DNA of 64,000 bases from Liolophura sinensis (GCF_032854445.1 NC_088304.1:36005551-36069550), one strand, 5' to 3'; shown: positions 23,701 through 38,700, numbered from the stretch's first letter. The notes: generated from the letters alone by a model not told the origin. Made by a program: numbers and translations.

Positions 23701-26700
23701 AAAAAAATTTGTAAAAATATTTCCAGATAGCATTATGTAGCTTTTCTACTTGTGATGCTGAATTTATTTTCATGTGGTGTCTTCTGTTAGAGCAGAAGGC
23801 AGCATCTTTTTGTGATTGGTGTACATGTAGGAAGTTAAACATTGAGTTGATCTGATATCAGTACTGACCTTCCTGGCCAGATAAAATATTATCTTTGCTT
23901 AACTCGGCTGCCTCCCGCTCCAGCCTCCACTTTCTGGCCATTTTCAGAGTTATCTCCCCTGTAAAGAAGAAGCTTTACCTCTCAGAATCTCCCAAGATGG
24001 TAAATGGTCTACTTCAGCAATTAACATAATGCATTGATGCCAAAGTGGAATGAAACCCCAATCCTCCATCCTACTTCACACATGACTATGATGTTTACTC
24101 AGTTAATCTAATAGATGTTATCTCATTTTAAAAAGTAAGAAAAGTTCACATTTACAGCTGGGAGTCTGAACTACAAAATCCTTGTATGGTGGAGGATGGT
24201 GGCTATGTATATCTGCTATATACCCGCACCCAACACAGAACAACAGCTGGTGCCAGATCAGTGACGTCACGGCTCTAATCCAGCTCTTGTTTAAATGCTT
24301 ACTGGTAGCCTGAGTTAAGAGGGCTTACAGTTACCTGACGAAGACTTAAAGCAGCCAAGCATTGGGTTCCCCATAGTCAATGCATCAACCTGACAGCTGT
24401 CATATACACAGAAATGAAAAATTGTTGAGTACAGCATTAAACACCAATCGATGAGAGAAGAAAACAAAAACAAAAAAAATTACAAAAACAAATTCAGAAT
24501 GTGAACTATATTTACTTCCATGCTTGTATTAGTCCTGTGTACAAGTGAAATGATAAGTGTTTTTACCTTTCATGCCACACTCTTCCAAGTAATCCTGGAT
24601 CTGCTCAACCTTCTTTTCATCAGAGTTACATCCCCTTACACGATGACTGTAAGACAACCCCATGGCCTTACAAATCGTTACCAGCTGCTTCAACTTTTCA
24701 CTGTACTTGTCAGGAGCTGCCCTCTTATCCTTCTGTGTCAATGAGATCAACCAAACTGGATGTTCAGATAATAACGTGTACTGAACTGTAAAAAGTAATT
24801 AAAGACTGCTATCATGTGATTAGATTTATTTATTTATTTATTTATTTTACTTGATTAGTGTTTTACACCGTACTCAAGAATATTTCACTTATACAACGGC
24901 GGCCAGCATTATGGTGGGAGAAAACCGAGCAGAGGCCGGTGAAAACCCACAACCATCTGCAGGTTGCTGACAGACCTTCTCATGAACAGCCAGAGAGGAG
25001 GCCAGCCATGTGATTAGATGTAAATGTTCACCTAAAGCATAGACTAACTAATAGGAGTGTATTCAGATATAACAGTTTACCCTAAAAACCTCAACCTTTT
25101 CGCATATGACAGAGCAACTTCCCGTGCAATTTATGCAAACTTTTAATTTGATTTTGGAGACAAAAATACATTGGTTGGGTTCGCCACTTTCAAACCTGCA
25201 CATGAAGTATAAATTTATCAGTATACACATCATAATGCCTTCAGAATATACTTGAACAAACAGCTTGCAAACCTGCGAAAAGGTTGAAGAATTACAATGG
25301 TATATTTCAGTTCATTATCATGTGGAATCCATTGCCTACATGTAATAGTATCAACTTTTCTCGTCCTTCATTTCTGTTGTCCAGGATTCAATGCCATCAT
25401 CAGCACAGTAGTTTCATCTTTGCTCTTCATATTATACATGATAAAAACTTGATCCAAATTTTGACTAATCCAATGTGAGTGTATTAATGTATAGGTCCCA
25501 ATTCTCGCTCCTGGACCATTCCAATCTATCAATTCATTGCTCTGTCGAAAGATATGTGCTTGGTTTTCTGAAACAATTTAAAAGCGACGTAATCCGTGTT
25601 CACCAAAGAATACTCCCTACATGTAAAATACCCTGACAAATGAGTACAAACTTTCATTGGCTGAACTGCAGGTGTGTTTATAAATACTCACATAATATAC
25701 AGTCTCGCAATTGTAACGGGACAAAACCTACGTGTACTTCAGTAATACCTGGCATCACTGAGCGTAAACAAATTAAGTCTCTAAACTTAACCAATCAAGT
25801 CGAAAATTTGGACCATATTCATGCTCCTGCTTCAATCTGTCCTGGTAAAGTTTACAATAACATGCCCCCAACTTACAATGTTACAATCGTTTCCATTGGT
25901 CATTCTGGCTTTATGTTAATTAGCCATCTATATCAGATTTCTGTGCTGTGTCAGCAGAGGAAGTACACAGAAGGCTACGAGCCTCTGCATGCACAGGATA
26001 AGGTGTATTTCATTTCACTGTGTTCCACCTTGGTTCAGACTTTTTCCAGTAAGGTGGCTTGTAATAGTTAAGCAACAGGCACTCCAAAAGTACAGGTGAG
26101 CTCTTTCTTAGACATTAATCAACATTACTGTACCTTTTCTTTTGAGGCCCCTTTCTTACTTTTAGTCTTCTCTGATTGCTTCACCTTCTCGGCTGAGTTT
26201 TTAACAGGCTTGGAAAACACAGATTTCTTCTTCTGGAACAAACAAAAAAACACACATTCCACTTGACAAAGACAAATAACATTACGTCTAAGTCCACAAG
26301 ATTTATTAATTCAAAACAGTTCCCTGGTTATTTGCTATATTTTTAATGGTAAGTTTCTCTGAATGTGTGTCATGCACCTAAAATCAGTAGCAAATTTCCT
26401 GTCTAAATTATCCAGGAATGACCAGGAACTATGTAAGATCACCAAAACCTTTAAAGTGCTCATTTGTTTTGGCAGTGGACCATACCATAATAGGCGAGTT
26501 TTGAGTTGAAACTCTTTGGTCGTCAAAGGTAAAAATAGTCCCACTGTGCCATGTGAATGGTGAAAATTTTAGGTAACCTTGTTGAAACTGATGTACTGAT
26601 CACCTTTCATCCTTTTTCCAGAGGCACAAATGACACATCTTTCCTTTAGAAACATCTCTAGTTCACAAAACGTTCAGATTCTCCATTTTCTCTTTGATTC

Positions 26701-29700
26701 ATCTTTTATTACACTTTAAACAGAATCCCCTTTAATAGTGAATGGGTTTAAAAATAGTTGTCTAACATTTTTGACAGGTCACATAATACAGTTGGACTTT
26801 TTGTACCTTCGATGATAAAAGAGTCTGAATTGTGCTGTCAACCACTAATAGTACATGAGCTAACATTTCACCCATAACCATGCTGCACATTTTGCACCTG
26901 TTCCATCAATCTGCGACAGGCATTAGGGCCAGAAGACTGGCGGGGGACAATCAGAAATTCCGTCTGCAGTTGAGATTAAACCATGACCCTTACAGCTGTA
27001 GAACCACTGATTAACTTCATGTATACAAGTACCTGTAGTCAGGTATGCAGGTCTATTCAAGGGAAAACTTAAACTTGTGTTGTTGGCAAACACCAACACC
27101 TCCACCTTTCTTTGGTCTTCATCAGGATTTTTTACAGGTACAACGCACCTGCTGTTTTTTGAGAACTTACACACATTAATATAACCTAAAAGTGAACTGT
27201 CATCACTATTAAAACATCCCAGTATTATCACACAATGGCAGTAACAATAACAATATGTCATAATATTAGTACTAACATTTTATCTAAGTCCTTTCTCAGA
27301 TTTTTCTGAACTGGGTCAAATGCACTTCTGCAAAATTGTATCTTTATTACCTTTAGCACTTTTGCTGGCTGTTCCTTCACAGTGATCAACCTGAGTTCTG
27401 ACTCGGACAAACTACTTGTGTCCACATCACTGTCATCTGCCTTGGTCGACTTTTCCTTCTGAAAGATTACAGCCACAAAATAAAAATAAAAAATGATCCC
27501 TTACTCTAGAAACTGGAAATCTGCTTAATAAAATCATTATTCTAAAGAGCTGAAATTGATTATAATTGCATATAAATAATGTCTATAAAAACCAACTTTC
27601 CAGAAGCCATCTTCGGCCCCAACAATGTGCCATTGTTACTACATGTATCACTGAAAACACCATCTAGAGGTCCAGCAGCTGGTTTATTTGAAGGTGGTTA
27701 CCAGCTAACTACATCCTGCTACTTGGGCAAGATTTGGAGCATGTCACCATCTCAGACCTGCTTTCCTCAAAATTTTACTTGGAGTAATCAAAGTAACAAA
27801 AATTAGTAATCTGAGACAAAAATTAGTAGTTTTTGAGCAAAACAACTTATTGTCGACTATCAGATAGCTAGGGTGTCCATTTACTCCTAAGGTCTTTTGA
27901 AAAGTCAAAAAAAATAGAAAACTCAGCAGACCGAGACCAATCTTTTTTCTCACAAACCATTATACACAAAGTGGATTTCTTCATATTAACACACTCAAGC
28001 ACTGACTTGTGAACAGCCCAACAACTCATTGACCATGTAAAACACGACATATTGATCTATCAGAAAGTTTTACTGTCCTGGAATGAAAACATCGTTCCAA
28101 AATTTTACACTGCAACAAAAAGGCAACAGTTCAATGGCATTATGTAGTCACAGAAAGGTAATATGCAGACTTGAAGAGGTCTAGTTCAGATGGACTGTAG
28201 TCTCTTCTGCCAAATCTGCCCAGGAGTGATTTAAACAGCAGCAAGCTTTCAAGGATACTGTCAGACAAGCAAGATCTTTGATCAGATAGGGGCCTCCGTG
28301 GCTCAGTCGGTTAGCGCGCTAGCGCAGCGTTATGACCCAGAAGCCTCTCACCAATGCGGTCGCTGTGAGTTCAAGTCCACCTCATGCTGGCTTCCTCTCC
28401 GGACGTAAGTGGGAAGGTTTGTCAGCAACCTGCAGATGGTCGTGGGTTTCCCCCGGGCTCTGCCCGGTTTCCTCCCACCATAATCCTGGCCGCCGTCGTA
28501 TAAGTGAAATATTCTTGAGTACGGCGTAAAACACCAATCAAATAAATAAATAAATAAATCTTTGATCAGTTCCATTTTTTCGGGCACAAGAGAAAACTCT
28601 CTCACAACAGGCACTAGAATGTGGAATAGTTAGAATCCCAGACATGACAACTGATAATTCCTTGAACCGCAACTCCTCATTCTCAGCTTGAATGTCGCCA
28701 ATGGAAAATCAGGTACTGTCAATTCTATCTGACATACATCTATTTATGTCACTGTCATCCCAACTTCGGTAGGCTGTAAACTGACATAGCACTCTCTGGC
28801 GCTGAACATCTCTTGGAATAAGGCGTGGAAATTAGTCGACAAAAAGCCTAAGACTCGTCTTAGCATGATTCTGTAAGCGATTTAAAAAAAGGTAAATTTC
28901 TCCAAAAGGCACTTTGTTAATGTCTGATAATACTTGACAGACTTGTAAAAATCAATGATTCTCTTCCTTCCTTAAATAATTTTCCCTTCTGTTGCCCAGG
29001 AAAGCTTCTGTATCATCACCAGTGAGTATACTCTGGTTATCTTTCAAGCCATACGGATATATGTATTGGACTTAATGTCATGATTTCCCTTTCATGACTT
29101 TAAGTAACGATCAAATATGGTCTAACTAGTCTCTGAAGACATCTTCCAAGGATGTGAATTTCCCGCTCTTCAGTAGAATAGCAAGAAGCACTGAATCAAA
29201 CAGAAAACGGACATATAGAAGGAAATGAGCCAACAAACAGTCTGTTGGTGACCTAGCAACAGTCAGTATATTTTCAATCTTCTTCCCTGGATAAGAATCA
29301 TTCTTATTTGACCCCTTCACTAGCTCCTATTTTTGATGAGAAAAATAGACTTTCAGAGAATCTCAATTCTGAACCATATGAGCAAGGCACCTGAAACAAA
29401 ACCAAAGATGCTGTTACCAATTATTTTCAACTTATTACAAATTTCTAATTCCAGTAATAAACAAAACAATAAATAATTTAATAATGAAGTGAGCATTTCC
29501 ATAAACAGATACATGTAGGTAGGTGTATGATATACATGTACTACTTACTGATGTTAAAATTTCTTAATCATCTATACGTTCCAAGAAACAGATAATATTT
29601 ACACTGGCAAATGTGAAGGAGTAACTACCTGTTGATACTAAGCCATCTGGTAAAACAAATGCTCCACTTTTTTCCTCTGTTCCATGCCACAGAAGTCATA

Positions 29701-32700
29701 TTTTCTTTCAAATTTATCAACTTGTGTAGAACTTTTCTGGAAAAAAGTAGATGTCAGTCAAGGCCTCTTCAAAGGGGGGCAGACACTCTGTTGCAGCATT
29801 CCGTGCCCCAAGGTGGATGGTGTATAAAGTGCAATGAGCAAAGGAACACGCTTGGATGGTCATCTTTACCATATGAAGCGACTCCTTTGCGCTGCCCGAC
29901 CATGATGTTACCATGGTCACAGCCCAAAGCAAGACAATTTGTCCAGCTCAATCCAGCAGATTTCACCTCTGTATCCAGAAACTTGAATACATTTTCACCT
30001 GTTGATGATCAAAACAGAAAGGTTTTTTGCATCATTAATCAAAGTGACAGTATCGTAACCTTTAGTTTTATAAAATCTGGAGAATTATTTTTAAAAATTC
30101 ACTGTCAATAAATTTTCTGTTCACTGAAATTTATTTTTAATACCTGTTGCTGATCCATTGCAGATTGGGCATCTGAGCAATTCAGATGTCACTTGGTTTT
30201 TTGAATTTAGGCTCACATTTTATACAACTTTGTTTTATAATAAGCCTATATAATATTTATATATATTGTATGCTTCTAATTTCACAAAAAAACAAAATTC
30301 CCTCCACTAAACCAGGACATGCAAATTTAACACAGGATTACAAATTAAAGATGCCAATCAACTTACACGCGACTGGTATTCACAAGATAAAAGCAAAATC
30401 ATATTACCCTTTCCCTTCGTTTTATCTTTAATCTGAGACTCTCAGTAAACGGCTTTGTTTAGTTAAAATAGAGGGTGAAGTATAGGGTGATGTACAAAAT
30501 AAAATCAATAAATCACAGAAGAAAAAGGTTAGGCCTACTGTCTATGAGATTAGTAAGCTTTTTTCACAAAAGATATTACACTACTTTACATAACAGCATG
30601 TCAACAGTAATGATAGCCCAGATGCTAACCAAAAGACAACATGGTGGTAAACACCAAGAAGAATTCCATACCTTTATCTATTTCAGAGTCCGAAAACATC
30701 TTTTGGAAGTACTGGGTTAACCAGTCAGCTCTGCAATCACTTCGCACATTATCACTTCAGCTTTTACGATTTGTTGCTGCAGACATGTTTGGCTGTTTTT
30801 CTCACTCCTGACGAGGAAGTTGGTCATGGTACTTGATGAAGCAGCCCTCGAAACGATGTTTTGTGATATATGGAGTTGATATGTTTTCTGCAGTCATTTT
30901 GTCCTACGTTGTGCACAACTAAAATCTTTTCTACACAATCATTTAATAGCTTTAGCAGATGCTCAAAGACACGGCCAGACATTTGTATATGTCCTTCTGA
31001 ATCTCTGCTTAGATGATTTGTGTGTCTTTTTGGTTGATATCTCGTCATCTTCGGACACATCAGAATCGGACATGAGTGCGTCTTGACATGGTTGGCAACA
31101 AGTCTGCCAGAAGTGAATTGGCGGCAAGAGCGGCAAGTCAGGTTTCTCCCCGGTGCGGAGCAATGCACACCTGCATACTGTATTCAATACTAGCAATACT
31201 GGCACCCCTGCGCGGAGAATGCGATGTAATGGGAGATCACTTATGATTGTGTTGCAGTCGATAAAGAGTTGATTCCCTTGGTCGGTTCTCACGCGGTAAA
31301 CCGAAATATTTGTCAAGGACGCTCCAGTGTACAGAATCGGACATGAGTGCGTCTTGACATGGTTGGTAACAAGTCTGCCAGAAGTGAATTGGCGGCAAGA
31401 GCGGCAAGTCAGGTTTCTCCCCGGTGCGGAGCAATGCACACCTGCATACTGTATTCAATACTAGCAATACTGGCACCCCTGCGCGGAGAATGCGATGTAA
31501 TGGGAGATCACTTATGATTGTGTTGCAGTCGATAAAGAGTTGATTCCCTTGGTCGGTTCTCACGCGGTAAACCGAAATATTTGTCAAGGACGCTCCAGTG
31601 TACAGAATCGGACATGAGTGCGTCTTGACATGGTTGGTAACAAGTCTGCCAGAAGTGAATTGGCGGCAAGAGCGGCAAGTCAGGTTTCTCCCCGGTGCGG
31701 AGCAATGCACACCTGCATACTGTATTCAATACTAGCAATACTGGCACCCCTGCGCGGAGAATGCGATGTAATGGGAGATCACTTATGATTGTGTTGCAGT
31801 CGATAAAGAGTTGATTCCCTTGGTCGGTTCTCACGCGGTAAACCGAAATATTTGTCAAGGAATTGTACGGAGTTAATTCTGCAAAATTCGTGGTATATAC
31901 ACTTCAATATTCGTATTTATTTCGGCGATGACGTAGTGGCGTAATTACTGATAAAAAAATCGTAACAATTACGCCAAATTCGTAAGAGTAAACAGGTCTG
32001 CCCTCTACTTTGACAAAAGTTGTTTTATTCCATTTAATTCTTGTGAAGGATAACCTTTTACTCAAAAAGACAATGGTACATATGGTTGGTTGAATTTGTA
32101 GAAATTTCCCAGATTTACTTATTTAGTCGAGTTTGACGCTGTACATTTAACTGAAAAATATTCCAATGATAAGAAGATGTAATTATTTTTTCTTAACAGA
32201 CATTACATTTACTTCTTACATGTCTATTCAATTTTATGGTTCTAATGCTCAATTGGTGTACAGGTTTCACGAACATAATCAGCCAAATGGCTCACAGCAC
32301 TCAAATTCACACAGCAAACATCCATTGTGATAACATTCATCCACTCATGGTACCTGATTTTAATACATGTACCTGACACTAGCACAACCAAGATATCTGG
32401 GGTTTTTTTTTTTGGTTTTTTTCTTGTTTTTTTTTTTTTTTTGGTTTTTTGTTTAATTGATTGGTGCCTAATACATCACACTCCAGAATATTTTACTTAT
32501 ATGACAGCGCCCAGCATCATGGTGGGAGGAAACTGGGCAGAGCCCATTGAAACGCACGACTATCCGCAATTCACTGACAGACCTTTCCACATACATCCTG
32601 AGGGGAAACCCATAAGAGCTGGACACAATACATTATACTGACATGACTGAGGGACATCTTTTGCTCTCTGTTTTTTTTTTTTTGGAAAAAATTTTTGAAA

Positions 32701-35700
32701 AATCTTTTAATATTATTTAAGTCTCAGTCACTTTGCAATCTCAATGGATTGCAGAACTTGCAGGACACACAATGATGTCACCGTACATGTACATGTATGT
32801 GCATCGAACTTAACAATTTTTCAGTCATATGATGATGGAGACCTTAGAGTGCGTATATGTGTTATTGTGCCCTCTTGTTGCAGGACGGATATCCACCGCT
32901 CTTTTATCTAGTGCTGCGTCACTGAGATGACTAACCAAAGGCAAGTAAGCCGTACCATCCGAGCCATTATACTGATACGGGTCAATCAGTCGCTGCACTA
33001 TCCCTTTCATGCTGAACACCAAGTGAGGAAATTACAACTTCCCCTTTTTAAGTCTTAGGTGTGACCCGACCCAGAATTGACCCTGGATCTATCGCTCCTA
33101 AAGCGGACGCTCTACCAACTGTGCTAGCGGGGCCCATCTATTATACATGTGACTATTCAAACGCTGGTCAAGACAACGTTTCATACTTCACTTTAAACTT
33201 CACCTACATTTGATATTTAAACATATATGTATATAAATATGCATGGGATTTTAATTCATATTTAACAATTTTTCAGTCAAATGATGACGAAGAGTCATTA
33301 AATGTGTGTACACGTATTGTGTCTGGTTGTGGCAGTGCAAGTGTACATGTACATGTAGACTTTCAGAAGAGAGTGGTCAGAGGAATAACATAAGCTGCTA
33401 AACTGTTTTCTGACATTAAAGTCAGCATTGTGTATTAAATGTGTATTAAGTGTACTCGTAGATCATTTCAACAAAATCAATGTATTTTTATAGGCAGTGA
33501 GCAGAAAAATAGACGTTACAATAAAACAAATACAGCCAAACCTGTTGTATGCGGCCAGTGAAGGGACACGTAAAAAGTGGCCGCATATGACAGTTGGCCA
33601 CATAAGACAGATTCTGAAGACCAAGCCAAATCACAACTGAATTAAGTTTCAGGAAATGTACACATGTAGGCCTACATAATAATCTTATACATTTTGTTAC
33701 AGCACTAATCTGTTCTGCGACATAAATTTCATAGAAATATAACAATTGTAGTAAAATAATAACTCAATAATTTCAAATTTTGTGGAGTGGACCTATGGAC
33801 TTCACGCATTTAACAGGCGATTACAGAAAGAGTTTCGGGTGAGGGCACGTAGGCCTATGACAGGAGAACTTTCTTCCCATCATTGTCAAGCCCTGGAAAG
33901 CCATGTGCTAGTTTGGCCTACGTAGGTATAAATGACTATTCTAACAAAGTTTTGGACTGTAAATGGCAGACTGCTGAGATGTTCAATCATATTTGGCATT
34001 ACCGGTGAAACAACAACAACATGTACGAGTGAAGGAAGGTCAGTTTCTCCATGTGTCCGGTACAGGCAATATTTTGGCCATGCGAAATGAAAACACAACA
34101 TCATTTGCCTGCAAAGATAATGGCCAAGCAAGCCAGATAATTTATCAAAGAAACCATTCATGGGAGGAACCACAGGAGGTCAGATTATATCCGATTAGGC
34201 CTATATCGGAGTTTGCCCGCTGTTTATGGCATTAATAGCGGGGACCTCAGCACGGCGCTAATCCACTGCCACATTGCAGGGGTGTCCGTACAATAACCAG
34301 CTAGGCCTGATTAAAGAACAATAGACTTCAGTGCTATTGACCAATAATGTTCACACTTCACTTGTCATCACAAAGGGGCAGGTTGTAACTTCTAATCACA
34401 ACAAAAGCTATTGAAGTCGTGTGGTCGCCATTTTGAAATTTTTGAATGTCCGATACGGCAAGCATCATTACTCTTGAAAGTCTCGGTCGCTCAGGACAGG
34501 ATGATATAGAATTTGGTAGCAAAATGGCCGTTGGACGCGTTGGACAGGTGCCCGCATATTACAGGTCATTTAACATAAAAAATTGCTTGGTCGCGGCCGC
34601 TTACGGCAGATGGACGCTGATTACAGGTGGCCGTAGGTACAGGTTTGACTGTATCAGTTTTTCAAATGTATTTCAAACAGTATTTTCATTCTTCTTTGTA
34701 ACTTTAATATGAACTTCCTAGTATTAGTCCAAATACAGCAAGCCAACCTGGAGGTAAATTATCCACATATGCGTAGCACCAAGCAAAGAGCAAGCATTTT
34801 ACAAGCAATGCCATTTTTTTACAGTTAAAAAAACATATTACAGTACAATTTTATGCAGAACGAAAAAAATCCTTTTAACATACTGCACACAGAGGAAGAG
34901 AAAGGAAGGCAGGGCGAAAAATTTGAGGCCAGCAAGCATGTAAGCAAATATCCACACACAAACAAACGGCCTACCTGTACATGTATCTCGGCTGGGATTA
35001 GAATGCACTGTGCTGGACTGTTCCCTGTGTGTTTCCCTGGAGATGTCCTCTTCCCGGGACCACCACTGTCGCAGACACTAAGGTCAGAGTGTTCTGTCCT
35101 TGATAAGCAAGGTTCACTTCTCAATTCCACACTGTCACTACTTGATGGTGATTGAGGTGGTGTTGATGATGATGACAATGCCTTAATCTCTGTCTCATCT
35201 GGACTAATGTTGCCCGAGTCATCACTGCCATCAACATCATTACCATCATCTTGTCCACTTTTGGAATGAGATTCATCATCTGAGTGACCTTTCCTGCCAT
35301 TTTTCTTGCTGGAATCTTTATCATCGCTGTCATTTTCAATGCCTTTCCTGCTCAACCTTTTGCCACGATTATTTCGCTTTTCAGTTTTTCCTTTTCCAGA
35401 CTGTGGAGATCTGGTCTTCTTTTTGGTCAGATTTTCCATCTGTGGAGACCTACCTCTACTGTGTAAACATGAAGTGTCATCTGAGTGAATGTCACTATTA
35501 TGCAAATCTGCATCAACAGCTTTTTGTACCTTATTCACAGAAGATCCTACTCTCACAGACTCTACCGATGATGAAGAAACGCTGCGAGACTCTACATTCG
35601 CCTTTCTATTCTTCCCCCTTTTAGTGTTTGACACTGCCTCGACATCTGTGACCGATGATTCTGAATCAGAAACAATTCTAGGGGATATGGTTGGTTTGCT

Positions 35701-38700
35701 ATTACATGTATTTCCCCCAAACAAACGTTCGTCATTTGCATCAAACGCGCTTGAGCTTGTATCGGAAACTTGCTGCATCTGAATCTGTTTCTTTAACTTG
35801 CATTCAGCCTGTTTCTTTGACAATCTGTCTCGAGATCTCCTTCTTGGTGACAATCTGTCTTGAGCTCCCCTTCTCGGAGACAAACTCTCCAGCTCTGATA
35901 AAGTAGCATCAGAATCAGTCAACAATTCTGTTGAATGAGCCTTGGATGAACTTGAATTTAGCTTCATCTCTTCCTTCTTTCTTTTTGTTTTTTTGGGACA
36001 CAAATGCTTTGCACTTATCTCTGACACTAAAGTAGAAATCTCAAAGTCACTCTCACAAGATCCAAGTAACTTTTTCTGCACTTGTTTGCCACTACATGCT
36101 TGCTTTGAATCACTATTCTTTGACGTAATATTTGTCTCTGGCAAACTATCTGAGTCGGAATCAGTGAAATCTGTCTTATTGTTTACAACATCCATATGTT
36201 CACCTGTTTTCATTTTTTCTAATTTAGATGTTTTTTTGCCTGAGTTTTTGTCCTGGGATTCAGAACCTCTGCTTTTCTTCTTACTAACTGGCATAACACG
36301 CCTTGCAATAACAATTTTACTTTCTTTGGTCTCAATGACATCGCTTTTGTGTTTTCCTCTGGGCGTCTGTGAACGTGATCCCACCGTCTCAACTATCAAA
36401 TCACTTCCCTCGTCGCTAGATTGAATGACATCGCTTTTGTGTTTTCCTCTGGGCGTCCGTGAAGGTGATCCCACCGTCTCAACTATCAAATCACTTCCCT
36501 CGTCGCTAGATCGAATGACATCGCTTTTGTGTTTTCCTCTGGGCGTCTGTGAACGTGATCCCACCGTCTCAACTATCAAATCACTTCCCTCGTCACTAGA
36601 TTGAATGACATCGCTTTTGTGTTTTCCTCTGGGCGTCCGTGAAGGTGATCCCACCGTCTCAACTATCAAATCACTTCCCTCGTCACTAGATTGAATGACA
36701 TCGCTTTTGTGTTTTCCTCTGGGCGTCCGTGAAGGTGATCCCACCGTCTCAACTATCAAATCACATCCCTCGTCGCTAGATTGAATGACATCGCTTTTGT
36801 GTTTTCCTCTGGGCGTCCGTAAAGGTGATCCCACCGTCTCAACTATCAAATCACTTCCCTCGTCGCTAGGTCGAATGACATCGCTTTTGTGTTTTCCTCT
36901 GGGCGTCCGTGAAGGTGATCCCACCGTCTCAACTATCAAATCACTTCCCTCGTCGCTAGATTGAAAAATACATGTATCACTATTACTTCTAGAAATATTT
37001 CTTTGCTTTATGTTTTCAATTCGCTGATCGCTGATGGATGATTTCCTAGTAGAGGATCTACATTTACGACCATAAGAATTGTCTTCTCTGCACTTCCTGT
37101 TAGCTGCTGGCTGGTCCCTTCCACGTATCCCTTTGTCGTCCCGTATCTTCTTCTTTCCTCTCCGAGATGAACCGTGACCCCTTGAATCCGCGTCTCCTGA
37201 CTCCCCATCAACACTATCACTTCCAGATCTGTCAACTGAATATTTCAATCTTTGCCTCAGACTCTTGCTTTTTAAAGCTCCAGGCTTCTTACCATGTGCT
37301 GGCTCGAAATCACTGTCACTCTCTGAGACAATTCTTTGCTTGACATTTCCACTAGTTCCTGATCTGCGAACTCTTCTCGGTGACACTTGCACATTCTCAA
37401 AGTCAGAATCAGACTCCGATGAACCAGTTGATTCTACAAGGAACCTCATTCGACATTTTCTTTTCTCCTTTGTTGTCTTCAGTTCGGTTGGGGAACTCGT
37501 CTTCCTACAGGGACTCCTTTTTATAGGTGATTCTGTAACTCTCTTGTCTGAGTTATCATCACCGACTAGATTTGCACAGAATGCCAGTTTACTCCCAGTT
37601 TTGTGAGACTGGATAACATTTCTAACAAGGAAGGTAGTTTCACTGACTCTAGGGAATGACTTTTCTTTCACTATATCCACCAATGAGATGACGCAGGGCT
37701 TGATGTCAAATTCTTCACTTCTTTCACTGCTGTCATCCACTTTACTCTGCCGAAATAAATTTTGTCTTCATGACATGATGTAACAGTTTGAACCGAGTAA
37801 AACAATTCAAATGTCTGACTTTCAACACTCGCCTATAAAGTGAAGTTTACTTAAAAATATTCATGTCATCATGATGAAAAAATATTCACCTTCATACCAA
37901 TACAAAAGCTAAATTGCTTGAATACCAGGTTTGTCCTTAAAGGGCCATTTCGGTGAACCGCCAACTATTTTACCTTGCAAAGCCAGGTGAGTGAAACATA
38001 TACAATATACCACATTTACATTTCCCACAACTGCCATTCTTTTAGTTCAACTGTTGTGATATCTAGCAGTATACAGGAACTGGGTGCTAATTTTCGCTCG
38101 ATGGTCTACACTCTGACCTAGTGGAAGCATGCTTCCTACAATAGATACTATAAATCACCTCAAAGTTCGCCCACAAAAGTGCATTTTTGAGGCAAATAAA
38201 TGTCACAAAATACTGGTATTAGTTTTGGTGCTGAAACATACAATTTTCCAGCAGAATATCATCTCATGTTCCAAACAAATCTCAAAACATCTTCCTAAAA
38301 TCAACATTACTCCCAGAATCAGGAAAAATGGACGAAACTTGGTGTGACATTGGGGTGTTTGTTATATTGAAACTTTAAGGCAAAAAATAAACTTCCCATT
38401 CCCAGTACATTCTGGCTAAAAAAAATAAAAAAAATTGCGAAACTGAAAATACCAAGTGTTGCTTTGAACTCCTGACATTTCATTAAATACCGACAAAAAG
38501 CAACTGAAGCCTCAAACTGCAAAGGGGGCTGCGCTGACTGTGGAGTTAATTCTACATGTGCGTGTATCATGAAAACAACTCTGCTGTGGCGAGTGTACAT
38601 GTACATGTAGTTCCATTGTGCCTAAAACGGAAAAATGTGGCTTATTCTGTCTGGACAAGGCATTCAGTTTACCAAGCAAAGTCAGTGAATGTAGCTACAG

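Noticed and set aside
28289-28365. Possible tRNA gene (A box and B box present)
   Set aside because: It cannot form a proper anticodon arm, continues directly into a SINE body and is flanked by a target-site duplication. It is a SINE head. The same applies to the heads near 33110 and 59450.
30813-30860. Hammerhead-ribozyme-like CTGACGAG ... CGAAACG pair
   Set aside because: Core motifs are present in order, but stem II would start with mismatched pairs after one or two bases and no convincing stems I/III are seen. Not supported without folding.
34825-34974. Continuation of exon 4 past 34975 to a stop at 34825
   Set aside because: After the CAG/gtaggc donor the translation turns hydrophobic and unlike the exon, while exons further downstream supply the conserved HIRIP3 C-terminus in frame.
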